The notes under the pieces are model-generated. The model worked only from the letters and a program-made list of their open reading frames with translations, searched no databases and was not told where the DNA came from. Both the position numbers and the translations under genes were made by a program. This document shows, in pieces, positions 35,944 to 46,365 of a stretch of DNA of 64,000 nt. This DNA is from Halisarca cf. caerulea (Eukaryota; Porifera; Demospongiae; Chondrillida; Halisarcidae): contig CAUJGJ010000016.1 of assembly GCA_963170055.1 (NCBI GenBank), forward strand, positions 7,501 to 71,500, in the 5' to 3' direction. Within the stretch, counting starts at the first letter, position 1; each line of letters begins with the position of its first letter.

Positions 35944-38280
35944 TCAGAACACAGCTACTTGGTTGGTACTGTTCAGTGTAACAAGGAGATCTCCATTGTG
36001 GTCAATAGCTAGACCAAATGGGTTACAGCCAACTTGGAAGCTGAGAATTAACTGTCCCATTGTATTGAAGATGACAACACGACTGTTACTTTGGTCAGCT
36101 ACTATCACATGACAATCAGCTGTGATGATGATGTCAAGAGGATTTTTCAGATGCTCTTCACCAAACTGTCTCTGGTACACTCCATTGGCACTGAAAATCT
36201 GTACACAATGGCTGTAGTCAACTACATATATGTCCCCCTCCTCATCTGGTGCAAAGGCTACTGCAGTTGGTTTCCTGAACTGTCCAGGACCACTACCTCG
36301 TGATCCGATAGTGCGTATGAGCTGACCATCCAAAGTGAATACCGATATCCTGTGTTTTCCAAAGTCAGCAACATAAACATGTTTGTTGTGTACTGTCACA
36401 CCACAGGGTTGTGAGAGGTGTCCAGCTCCAATTTGCCTGACAAATGTTCCATCACTTTCAACCACTTCTATTCGCTTATTGCTGTAGTTTCCAATATACA
36501 ATCGATTATCACAGTCTACAGCAATGCCTTCAGGACGGTTCAGCTGCCCATTTCCAGATCCTTTTTGGCAGAATGATCTGATGTACTTCCTCTGCTTATC
36601 GAACACATTGATCTGATGTTGGAAATAGTCAGCAACAAATATGTGGCCATTCTGACCTACAGCAATACCCCAAGGACCACCTCCCTGTTGGGGATAGTTA
36701 AGATATCCCTTGTTTGCTCCAAGTTCCCTCACATTCTCATTGAGCTTAGGTAAACCTGACTTAAGGAGGAAGTTGACGACAAACGGACTTCCCCTGATCT
36801 CACTCCCGTTCACTCGAATGGACAATTCACATTCTCCGCAGTATGTAGTAGGGAAGGATATAGTGTACCTTCCGTTCTTATCATCGACTACCCTCGCTTT
36901 GATGGCTGGACCCGGGATGGGGGACTTGGGATGGAGAAAGGCCTCAACATCGTCCCCTCCTCTCTTACATTGGATGTTCTCTCTGTCAAATGTGGTAACT
37001 GTCAATGTCACAGGATCTGAGCCATACCATTGGACACTTTCAGGTTTGGGCTCCACTGTGCAGTTGGCAGGACAGGCTCCAGATTCTACAACCCCAAATT
37101 CTTCAATTGCCTTCAAAAGGACATCTTGGTTGGTGGGGTCAAAGGTCACCACCTGAGACACTGTGCTCTCAAGCTCTTCCTGACACCATTTTGACGTCAT
37201 AACAGATTGGTGTGTTCGGATGAGGTCCTTACAAGCTAGCACGTCCTGACTGGTACCACTGCTTAGGAGAAACTCGAGGAAGGATTCAGTGTTTGCTGAT
37301 GTCTCCTTCTTCCTCTGAGCAGCTGCGAGCTTTGACCTGATTGTACGCTTCTTCTCTTCTGCTATGGTGATGACCTGCCTACGAAGTTCCTCCTTCCTCT
37401 TCTCCACTGCTTCAAGAATGGTCTGGAAGGCTGTGTCAATATCGATAAGTGAAGCCTCTTTTACCTTGTCCACAATTCTAATCTGGCTTTGGAACTTCTT
37501 TTCAATCTTCTTGCATTTCTCACCAAAACAGACAGCAGCCTGACGAGCAATCTTGATAGATTGCATGTGGCAATCGGCTACTTTGTCGCTGAGAAATACT
37601 GGAGTGTGTGAGGATATACGGTCCACAGCACAAGCTTGACACATGAGTAGATTACACTGTTCACAGCTGTACTCTAGAAACTTTTCTCTGTGCTGTGGAC
37701 ATTGGATGTGTGATGTGTTCTTAGAGATCTTAGTTGCATCCCAAGGACCAGATGTTCGCATCTCTTCCAATGCCTTTACAGTGTGGTCGTCATAAGCGCT
37801 CATCATTTCATGGGCGTCGTGACAGCGCTCACAGAGAAAATTATCACAGTCAAAACAGAACACAGTTGAGTGTGCATCGGATCTCCTGCACTTTCTGTTC
37901 TCACAAGGAATAGGAGTATTCTTGGACACTTTGTGGGCCAGTTTTCTCCTCTCCATGTAACGAGCTAGGGGTCCATTTGGAACCGGGAAACAGCGCAAAC
38001 TGTCCACTCGACACTCACTCTCTGACATCTTCCCGTCATTCCAGACAGTGGATGTGTCCCCACATTTGCTGCACTTCAGACGGCCATTTTCCACTACCAT
38101 ATTAGGAAGACACTCTGCACACACTGAATGCAGACAACACAACAGGTAAGGATTGTTCAGTTCTTTCTTGCAGTGACCACATGTCACATCAGGTTCAACG
38201 ATGACGGCCGGTTCTTCTTCTTGACATGAGGACTTGTTCTGTGAGGATTGACTAGCTGAATCAGGACCACCTTCCGCCAT
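35944..38280 (-). CDS. TRIM-NHL E3 ubiquitin ligase, gene 5 (778 aa)
   Basis: Intact, starting MAEGGPDSAS after the acceptor TTTCCAG. RING and first zinc module are complete; B-box 2 is the SSHTPVF type. The filamin domain uses the CELSIRV variant shared with genes 7 and 8. Propeller loops read ADYFQHQ, NYSNKR, ADFGKH and a shortened VDYSHC in blade 4; blade 2 also has SFCQKGSGNGQLNRPEG. The C-terminus is NSTNQVAVF. From 36841 to 37289 the DNA is identical to gene 6 except for one base, far closer than the rest of the gene, so a conversion tract is likely. Confidence 0.92.
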   Translation of the reverse strand: MAEGGPDSASQSSQNKSSCQEEEPAVIVEPDVTCGHCKKELNNPYLLCCLHSVCAECLPNMVVENGRLKCSKCGDTSTVWNDGKMSESECRVDSLRCFPVPNGPLARYMERRKLAHKVSKNTPIPCENRKCRRSDAHSTVFCFDCDNFLCERCHDAHEMMSAYDDHTVKALEEMRTSGPWDATKISKNTSHIQCPQHREKFLEYSCEQCNLLMCQACAVDRISSHTPVFLSDKVADCHMQSIKIARQAAVCFGEKCKKIEKKFQSQIRIVDKVKEASLIDIDTAFQTILEAVEKRKEELRRQVITIAEEKKRTIRSKLAAAQRKKETSANTESFLEFLLSSGTSQDVLACKDLIRTHQSVMTSKWCQEELESTVSQVVTFDPTNQDVLLKAIEEFGVVESGACPANCTVEPKPESVQWYGSDPVTLTVTTFDRENIQCKRGGDDVEAFLHPKSPIPGPAIKARVVDDKNGRYTISFPTTYCGECELSIRVNGSEIRGSPFVVNFLLKSGLPKLNENVRELGANKGYLNYPQQGGGPWGIAVGQNGHIFVADYFQHQINVFDKQRKYIRSFCQKGSGNGQLNRPEGIAVDCDNRLYIGNYSNKRIEVVESDGTFVRQIGAGHLSQPCGVTVHNKHVYVADFGKHRISVFTLDGQLIRTIGSRGSGPGQFRKPTAVAFAPDEEGDIYVVDYSHCVQIFSANGVYQRQFGEEHLKNPLDIIITADCHVIVADQSNSRVVIFNTMGQLILSFQVGCNPFGLAIDHNGDLLVTLNSTNQVAVF

Positions 38281-38286
38281 GTTGTT

Positions 38287-40677
38287 CTGGAAATCAAGTG
38301 AAAGGAAGGATGGATGATTAAACATATGCATGCATTGTCAACATATCACAAACAAACCAATGCATGTACACGTACAAGCATAGAACCTCTCAACTATACA
38401 TGACACTCACGTCTCATCTACAACACACAGATCTCATCTACAACACACAGGTCTCATCTACAGCACACAGGTCTCATCTACGACACACATGCAATAATCG
38501 TAGACGACAAATCATCCTTATAGTCATATGTACTGGTGTTCTGCACAGCCAACTGACTGGGGTATTGGCACATTGAGGGGTCATGCATGTATGGTCTGGC
38601 AACTGAATGTACAGTAGAACTAGCTTAATACATACCTCAAAGGGGACACAAAATTAGCACCTGCTATCAGAGGTACTTGCTACTGTATAAATATATGCTC
38701 CAACTGGCTGGGGTATTGCCACTTCAAGGGGTCATGCATGTATGTTCTGGCAACTGTTTGTACAGTATAGAACTATAGCTTAATATATATACATCAAAGG
38801 GGACACAAAATCAGCGACCTGTCATCAGAGGTACTTGCTACCGCATAAATATATATGCTTTAATTTTCGCATGGTTTTATCTTCGTGGTATTCACAGATT
38901 GAAAGCCATCCACAAAAGGTTACACCTGCAAAAATTTAGACCGGGCTGTTGTGCAATGGCAAAACATGGCCATTTTTTTCGCAAATATAAAAGCGCAAAA
39001 ATTGCTAAAAGCCAAAATCCACAAAATCCACACCGTGAAAATTGTAGAACATATGGTATCATGCAGGGGTGGTTTATATATATATGTGGTATACACAGGG
39101 ACAGAATGAGGAGTACCTACTATCCAGGAATATGTACTAAACCAGATACTTACTATCAGGGTTGGTTTATGTACATGAGGTATACACAGGGACAGAATGA
39201 GAAGTACCTACTATGCAGGAGTGCGTACTAAACCAGGTACTCACTAAGCAAGGTCCACTGTACGTATGTACTCAAGACAAGAGTTGTCCAAGCAGAATGT
39301 ACAATCACTTGTATGCAACTGCCATCAGACATGTCAGACCTAACATCATGTGCATGTACTACACTAACTGAGGACAGAGTGTCCATGCACAGAGTGATAA
39401 AAGGTACATCGATTCCATATAGCTACATGAGTTTGAGTGAGAGCACGCATGGAGTATCTAAGTCTCACGTTGCCAGTTTCAAGCATGCACCCTCCACCTT
39501 CCCAGTGATGTCAGTCAACGAGAAAGGAAAGTGAGAATGAACGAGTCTGCATGGCCAACTTCATAGGATCACTTATGATGTAGCTAATCCACTATACACC
39601 CAAATACAGTGTATGCAAAACACAGTTACATGCAAATACATACACACATACAAGTGCATGCAGTTGGTTCCTGTTCAATACACATGTAGGGTAGAGCAGT
39701 AGTGGGTTCCTGCTCAATACACAGGGTAGACCAGTAGTGGGTTCCTGTTCAATACACAGGGTAGAGCAGTAGTGGGTTCCTGCTTAATACACAGGGTAGA
39801 GCAGTAGTGGATTCCTGCTCAATACACAGGGTAGAGCAGTAGTGGGTTCCTGCTCAATACACAGGGTAGACCAGTAGTGGGTTCCTGTTCAATACACAGG
39901 GTAGAGCAGTAGTGGGTTCCTGCTCAATACACAGGGTAGAGCAGTAGTGGGTTCCTGCTCAATACACAGGGTAGACCAGTAGTGGGTTCCTGTTCAATAC
40001 ACAGGGTAGAGCAGTAGTGGGTTCCTGTTCAATACACAGGGTAGAGCAGTAGTGGGTTCCTGCTCAATACACAGGGTAGACCAGTAGTGGGTTCCTGTTC
40101 AATACACAGGGTAGAGCAGTAGTGGGTTCCTTCTCAATACACAGGGTAGAGCAGTAGTGGGTTCCTGCTCAATACACAGGGTAGAGCAGTAGTGGGTTCC
40201 TGTTCAATACACAGGGTAGAGCAGTAGTGGGTTCCTGCTCAACACACAGGGCAGAGCAGTAGTGGGTTCCTGCTCAATACACAGGGTAGAGCAGTAGTGG
40301 GTTCCTGCTCAACACACAGGGCAGAGCAGTAGTGGGTTCCTGCTCAATACACAGGGTAGAACAGTAGTGGGTTCCTGCTCAACACACAGGGTAAAGGGGT
40401 AATTTAGAACGGTGCATGGGGCAATTCAGGATGGTGGGTCAAAACGTGAAAAGCAGTGTCAGTCATTTAACCACCGCATTAAAGACTTCAGGTCATTGTG
40501 GTCTCCATCAAGTGGGGGTTCACTAGTAGCAAACATGACTAGACAGCTTAACCATACCAAAAATTAAAGCTCCTGTCCCGAATAACCCCAGTGTGCTAAA
40601 CTTCACTGAAGTCCCCCCCGCTCTGGCCTACCGTAGTAGTGAAGTTAATCTACAGAGGTCTACTTACAATAAAATCG
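38287..40677 (-). other. Predicted first intron of gene 5
   Basis: Conserved acceptor before AACAACATGG; donor ATT|GTAAGTAG at 40672-40677. Contents are four 20-bp units, a local duplication (38530-38690 is repeated at 38700-38850, both with ggtcatgcatgtatg), two 91-bp units and a long 35-bp array. Confidence 0.5.
39665..40396. repeat. 35-bp minisatellite, about 21 copies (gene 5 intron)
   Basis: Same unit as elsewhere. A higher-order pattern is visible, with gaccagtag copies recurring every few units and a doubled cacacagggcagagcag variant near 40240-40330. Confidence 0.9.
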
Positions 40678-41010
40678 TGAAGTGAACCAGAGAAGAGACC
40701 AATACGATCTGCTCAACAATACAGAGCGACGAGGACGAGGAGAGCAAAACTTGACTCAAACGACAATCAGTAGTGAGCACTAAGGTGCTTCTGGGAATTC
40801 ACCTGGTACGGTCACGTGCACGAGGCCAGTACCGCCCCCTACTAATGACTGCGAAATCCTCAGATGTCCCAACGACACTGAACTGGACGACTCGTGTGAG
40901 GAGAAATCATTCCAAGTACGAAGAAAGAGAGACAGAGGTGTACCCGTTGAATGTTTAACTGTGTCATTTGGAGGGCAATAGATGGCCACTGTAGCAGCTT
41001 GACACGTCTG
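40678..41010 (-). promoter_or_regulatory. Exon 1 and promoter block of gene 5
   Basis: The donor-proximal exon is followed by CACGTG near 40814 and CCGCCCC near 40834. One base of the usual splice context differs (aataaaatcg for aatgaaatcg). Confidence 0.45.
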
Positions 41011-41515
41011 AACACGACTGCTTGGCCGAGCCTGGCCCGAGGACTCTGCCTGGCGGATCTCAGCTGTTCTTCTCGGTTCTCACCTCAGTCTATGGTAAAT
41101 TTGTTGTAGAAAGACGTCTTTGTAGTCTTTTATGGCACAGGAAAGCTCATATCTAGTTAGATTCTTCCTAATCGATATACCACACTGACCAGCATGGACA
41201 CCTGTAGTGCAGACTCAGTACCTCATCATCTCTGTCTGGTGTCCTTTCCAAAACAAAGTACGCCGTTTTATACTCTTTAAAGCTCCACAAGGGTTTGGTG
41301 GCATGTGTGGCAGTGTAGGGGACAGAATTACTGGTTGCCTTTGATTCTATCACAGCCGGTATAGCGGTTGACTCATGGCGGGTTCCAGTGAAACAGGATG
41401 GTAGCTTTAAATAATATTGAAGTTGAAACTTCCGCACTGTTGAATTCTTTGCATGGAACACCTTACGCTGGACCTAAGTTAATGGGCTGTCAAGAATTGT
41501 GGGGAATCTCTAATA

Positions 41516-41657
41516 CATTGAAACTTCTGATTAAAGGACATGTCCTTTGTAAACAGGTTGTCCTCTTTGGGAGAGTGGGGCCTCAAGTTGTGTCCTTTGT
41601 AGAGAGGTTTTTATATTATGACCTTATTTGGGAGAGTCCTCCATCGGGGGTTCACTG
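41516..41657. mobile_element. Tigger/pogo-like MITE, unit 5 (shortened)
   Basis: Counterpart of 34009-34259 with fewer internal units; the right end is ATCGGGGGTTCACTG, flanked by TA. Confidence 0.5.
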
Positions 41658-42720
41658 TATAACTTCCTCACACTCTGATCATCTGTGAAGTTTGGACAAC
41701 TTTGTCAATGGACACCCCAGACAAACACACCTAGCTGCATATGTATCATTCCATATAGGCTTAAGTGGCTATATTATACAGCCGTGAGTCGACTAATCCG
41801 CACACATCCGTTCTGGATGAAATTGCATGCATGTGCATAAAGTGAGGGAACTGGATAAATGAGGGAACAGAAGAAATGTGTACAGTAGGAGTATTGCAGA
41901 TTTGTTCCAATAATAACTACTACGGAAGGTGAGGGAGCTGGGTATCTGAGGTGAGGATAAGTGAGGTCTCACTGTACCATGGTTTGACCATGCCACAGTC
42001 AAGTTGTGATGTGTGCAATGAGTCACTTACTATTCGGACCACATACACTTGCATTAAAGACTTGTATGTTGTCATTCCAGCACATCTGCTGACTCATGTC
42101 AATAGGTGTTGTCTTCATTGAATGGTATGTAATATATGTACAACTGCTAAATTGACCCCGTCCAACACACTTGTCTGTCTGCTACCTCCTTACAGGGTGT
42201 TGTGGACCGAGTTGTCAGGGATGTTGACCACCCTGCACACCCCAGCAGATGTCCACTGTACATGACCCAACACTGTTCACGTCCACTGATGATGTGCATT
42301 TGTCCATTCATGAATTATGATTACATTTTGTGGCCATTTGTATGTACATGCAATGTATTGATATTATATTATTATGCATGTGTATATGCTACTGCATGCA
42401 CAACTGCTTGTGTGGATGTACATGTACATATGTGTGTTACATATGTTATAGATTGACACTGAGCAGAAACAAACTTCCAGTTCCCAAAGTGTCCTTTGTA
42501 GAGAGGTTCCACTGCATTGCATACCTTTTGCAGTTCCTAAATTGTCCTTTATATAGAGGTTCTACTGCATGCATGTGGTGTAAAATGTTCGCCATGAGCA
42601 CACTCCATTGGCACTTGCGCCCACTTGGGATAAGAAAATTGAAATATTAAATAAACAATTTTATAATTATTGGACTCTGTGTCCGCAGTGAACAGTAAGG
42701 TGGTCACACTCACACTACAG
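41658..42720. other. Repeated intergenic flank after unit 5
   Basis: Shared sequence as after the other units; no gene is seen. Confidence 0.55.
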
Positions 42721-42848
42721 GTGGTCTATCATAGCTCAGACCCAAACCCGCTTGGCCATTTTTGGGGACTGACGTCACCGGGCGAGCGGGAGGTGACATC
42801 AGTCCCCGAAAATGGCCGAGCGGGTTTGGGTCTGAGCTATGCCAGACT
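42721..42848. mobile_element. 128-bp MITE with 9-bp target duplication
   Basis: The arms catagctcagacccaaaccc and gggtttgggtctgagctatg are complementary, and pairing continues through cgcttggccatttttgggga to give arms of more than 45 bases. The nine bases acactacag occur at 42712-42720 and 42849-42857. The related flank at 31080-31110 has no insertion. Long arms with a 9-base duplication resemble Mutator-type MITEs. Confidence 0.75.
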
Positions 42849-43012
42849 ACACTACAGGAAGTTAACATGTGCTACCACACGTGGTGTGGTTGTGATCAGG
42901 TGCATGTGCACGTGACAGGGTTGCAACCACTTGTACATGTGTGTCACAGTGTTACTGTTCATCAGTCCATGATGTAATGTTACAAGTTATAGGTTATGTA
43001 TAGTTGCATCCA

Positions 43013-43304
43013 TAGTCTCGCTAGCCACACCCAATCTTCGCTGAATGCCTCTGCCATAAAAGTTTAATGGCGCAGACATGCATTCAGTGAAGATACAGTG
43101 AATTCTTGTTAATCAGCCACAATTCGTTTTGAAGAATATTGGTGGATTAATGAGTTTGGCGGATTATCCAAATCAATTTGCAGTATTTTGTCATAATTCA
43201 TGCACAAAATTGATGGCGGATAAAGTGGTTTGGCGGATAAAGCGGTGGCGGATTAACGAGAATTCACTGTATATATATCTATATGGGTCTGGCTAGCAAG
43301 ACTA
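43013..43304. mobile_element. TAGTCTCG MITE interrupted by a second element
   Basis: The outer ends match 31253-31373. The interior is the same except that a 174-bp element is inserted at a TA in the right arm. Confidence 0.8.
43096..43269. mobile_element. Nested 174-bp Tigger/pogo-like MITE
   Basis: The ends CAGTGAATTCTTGTTAATC and GATTAACGAGAATTCACTG are inverted repeats flanked by TA (43094-43095 and 43270-43271). The paralogous site at 31331-31345 lacks it and has one TA, so insertion with TA duplication is directly visible. No coding capacity. Confidence 0.85.
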
Positions 43305-43469
43305 TGTAATATTTGGGTTATTTATCATTATTACACAAGACCAAGGTGATGCCAAGGTGATGGGCAATGACCCGGATATCATGTGAGTGAAATGGGATGT
43401 AACTGACTTCTATACCTTTCATTTTGTATAAACTTGATTGGCAATTTGATCTGTATAATTGATTTAGCT

Positions 43470-43487
43470 ATATATAATATATATATA

Positions 43488-43541
<54 letters not shown>

Positions 43542-43555
43542 TATATATATAGCAC
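43470..43555. repeat. (AT)n tract
   Basis: About 85 bases of almost pure AT, able to fold as a cruciform. Confidence 0.9.
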
Positions 43556-44031
43556 CAAATTGACTCAAGTATAACACCCTGGTAGGTATATATAGATTAC
43601 CCAGGTGATAACTACCATACTTGTCCAGTTATTGCTTTGCATGATCTGTCACAAATGATAGACATGCATGCATACCATATAGCTGCTATATAACATATCT
43701 GTCAGAAATTAATTAAATCAATACACCTGGATTGACGGATATATTTCATTTCTATTTTATATCTCATAACAAGTGTAATGTGTGTATTTATTTATTATCA
43801 TCAAACAAAATTAATACATTATATAGGTATTAATAATTACTTTACAGTATTTAGTATGCATGCTATGATTATTGCAATAATAACTTTACACATAACACAT
43901 GCACACATTATCATGTATACAGTATAATGCTTCATATACCATATCTATAGACATACAGTATATAGCACGTACATACAGTATACATACAGTACACACAGTA
44001 CATGCAGTACATGTGGTACATGCAGTGCAGC
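43556..44031. other. 3' flank of gene 6
   Basis: AT-rich, without a gene. Minus-strand AATAAA is near 43785-43795, about 240 bases after the stop. A short cagtacata array (about 43950-44025) precedes the stop codon. Confidence 0.5.
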
Positions 44032-46359
44032 TCAGAACACAGCTACTTGTTTGGTACTGAACAGTGTAACAAGTAGATCTCCATTGTGGTCAATAGCTAG
44101 ACCATATGGACAAGAGCCAACTTGGAAGCTGAGAATTAACTGTCCCATTGTATTAAAGATGACAACACGACTGTTACATTGGTCGGCTACTATCACATGA
44201 CGATCAGCTGTGATGATGATGTCAAGGGGACTATCTAGATGTCCTTCAGCAAACTGTCTCTGGTAGATTCCATTGGCACTGAAAACCTGTATAAAAGTGT
44301 CAAGTACATACATGTCCCCCTCCTCATCTGGTGCAAAGGCTACAGAACTAGGTCTACTGAACTGTCCAGGACCACTACCTTGTGATCCGATAGTGCGTAT
44401 GAGCTGACCATCCAAAGTGAACATTGATATCCTGTGATTTCCATAATCAGCTACAAACACATGTTTGTTGTGTACTGTTACACCAAAGGGTTGTGAGAGG
44501 TGTCCAACTCCAATTTGCCTGACATACGTTCCATCACTTTCAACCACTTCTATTCGCTTATTGTTGCGGTTTCCAATGTACAATCGATAGTCACAGTCTA
44601 CAGCAATGCCAGTAGGATGGTTCAGCTGCCCATTTCTTGATCCACATTGGCCGAATGATCTGATATACTTCCTCTGCTTATTGAACACATTGATCTGATG
44701 TTGGCAATAGTCAGCAACAAATATGTGGCCATTCTGACCTACTGCAATACCCCAAGGACCACCTCCCTGTTGGGGATAGTCCAGATATCCCTTGTTTGCT
44801 CCAAGTTCCCTCACATTTTTATTGAGCTTAGGTAAACCTGACTTAGGGAGGAAGTTAATGACAAACGGACTGTCCCTAATGTCCCTCCCGTTCACTCGAA
44901 TGTACAGATCACATTCTCCTGAGTATGTAGTAGGGAAGGATATAGTGTACCTTCCGTTCTTATCATCGACTACCCTCGCTTTGATGGCTGGACCCGGGAT
45001 GGGGGACTTGGGATGGAGAAAGGCCTCAACATCGTCCCCTCCTCTCTTACATTGGATGTTCTCTCTGTCAAATGTGGTAACTGTCAATGTCACAGGATCT
45101 GAGCCATACCATTGGACACTTTCAGGTTTGGGCTCCACTGTGCAGTTGGCAGGACAGGCTCCAGATTCTACAACCCCGAATTCTTCAATTGCCTTCAAAA
45201 GGACATCTTGGTTGGTGGGGTCAAAGGTCACCACCTGAGACACTGTGCTCTCAAGCTCTTCCTGACACCATTTTGACGTCATAACAGATTGGTGTGTTCG
45301 GATGAGGTCCTTACAAGCTAGCACGTCCTGACTGGTACCACTGCTTAGGAGAAACTCGAGGAAGGATTCAGCGATTGTTGATGTCTCCTTCTCTCTCTGA
45401 GCAGCTGCGAGCTTTGACCTGATTGTACGCTTCTTGTCTTCTGCTGTGGTGATGACCTGCCTACAAAGTTCCTCCTTCCTCTTTTCCACTGCCTCATGGA
45501 TGGTCTGGAAGGCTGTGTCGATATCGACAAGTGAATACTCTTTCATCTCATCCACAGTTTTAATCTGGCTTTGGAACTTTTTTTCAATCTTCTTGTATTT
45601 CTCACTAAAACAGACAGCAGCCTGACAAGCAATCTTCATAGACTGAGTGTAGCGATCAGCTACTTTGTCGCTGAGAAACACTGGAGTGTGCGAGGATTTA
45701 CGGTCCACAGCACAAGCTTGACACATGAGTAGATCACAATGTTCACAGCTGTACTCCAGAACCTTTCCTCTGTGCTGTGGACATTGGATGTATGATGTGT
45801 TCTTTGACATCTGAGTTGGGTCCCAAGGACCAGATGTTCGCATCTCTTCCAATGCTTTCACAGTGTGGTTGTCACAAGCACTTATCATTTCATGGGCATC
45901 GTGACAGCGCTCACAGAGAAAATTATCACAGTCAAAACAGAACACAGTTGAGTGTGCATCTGGTCTCCTGCACTTTCTGTTCTCACAAGGAATAGGAGTA
46001 TTCTTGGACACTTTGTGGGCCAGTTTTCTCCTCTCCATGTAACGAGTTAGGGGTCCATTTGGAACTGGAAAACAGCGCAAACTGTCCTCTCGACACTCAC
46101 TCTCTGACATCTTCCCGTCATTCCAGACAGTGGATGTGTCCCCACATTTGCTGCACTTCAGACGGCCATTTTCCACTACCGTATTAGGAAGGCACTCTGC
46201 ACACACTGAATGCAGACAACACAACAGGTAAGGATTGTTCAGTTCTTTCTTGCAGTGACCACATGTCACATCAGGTTCAATGATGGCTGGTTCTTCTTCT
46301 TGACATGAGGGCTTGTTCTGTGAGGACTGACTAGTTGGATCAGGACCACCTTCCGCCAT
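44032..46359 (-). CDS. TRIM-NHL E3 ubiquitin ligase, gene 6 (775 aa)
   Basis: Intact, starting MAEGGPDPTS. All RING ligands are present; B-box 2 is the SSHTPVF type. The coiled coil (KYKKIEKKFQSQIKTVDEMKEYS) is nearly that of gene 7, while the stretch from the coiled-coil end to mid-filamin (44923-45371) is nearly identical to gene 5, so the gene is a mosaic. Propeller loops read ADYCQHQ, NRNNKR and ADYGNH. Blade 4 is shortened to LDTFIQVF, about three residues less than in other members. It is the shortest intact member for that reason. The start follows the conserved acceptor; 17 open codons upstream are intronic. Confidence 0.92.
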   Translation of the reverse strand: MAEGGPDPTSQSSQNKPSCQEEEPAIIEPDVTCGHCKKELNNPYLLCCLHSVCAECLPNTVVENGRLKCSKCGDTSTVWNDGKMSESECREDSLRCFPVPNGPLTRYMERRKLAHKVSKNTPIPCENRKCRRPDAHSTVFCFDCDNFLCERCHDAHEMISACDNHTVKALEEMRTSGPWDPTQMSKNTSYIQCPQHRGKVLEYSCEHCDLLMCQACAVDRKSSHTPVFLSDKVADRYTQSMKIACQAAVCFSEKYKKIEKKFQSQIKTVDEMKEYSLVDIDTAFQTIHEAVEKRKEELCRQVITTAEDKKRTIRSKLAAAQREKETSTIAESFLEFLLSSGTSQDVLACKDLIRTHQSVMTSKWCQEELESTVSQVVTFDPTNQDVLLKAIEEFGVVESGACPANCTVEPKPESVQWYGSDPVTLTVTTFDRENIQCKRGGDDVEAFLHPKSPIPGPAIKARVVDDKNGRYTISFPTTYSGECDLYIRVNGRDIRDSPFVINFLPKSGLPKLNKNVRELGANKGYLDYPQQGGGPWGIAVGQNGHIFVADYCQHQINVFNKQRKYIRSFGQCGSRNGQLNHPTGIAVDCDYRLYIGNRNNKRIEVVESDGTYVRQIGVGHLSQPFGVTVHNKHVFVADYGNHRISMFTLDGQLIRTIGSQGSGPGQFSRPSSVAFAPDEEGDMYVLDTFIQVFSANGIYQRQFAEGHLDSPLDIIITADRHVIVADQCNSRVVIFNTMGQLILSFQVGSCPYGLAIDHNGDLLVTLFSTKQVAVF

Positions 46360-46365
46360 GTTGTT

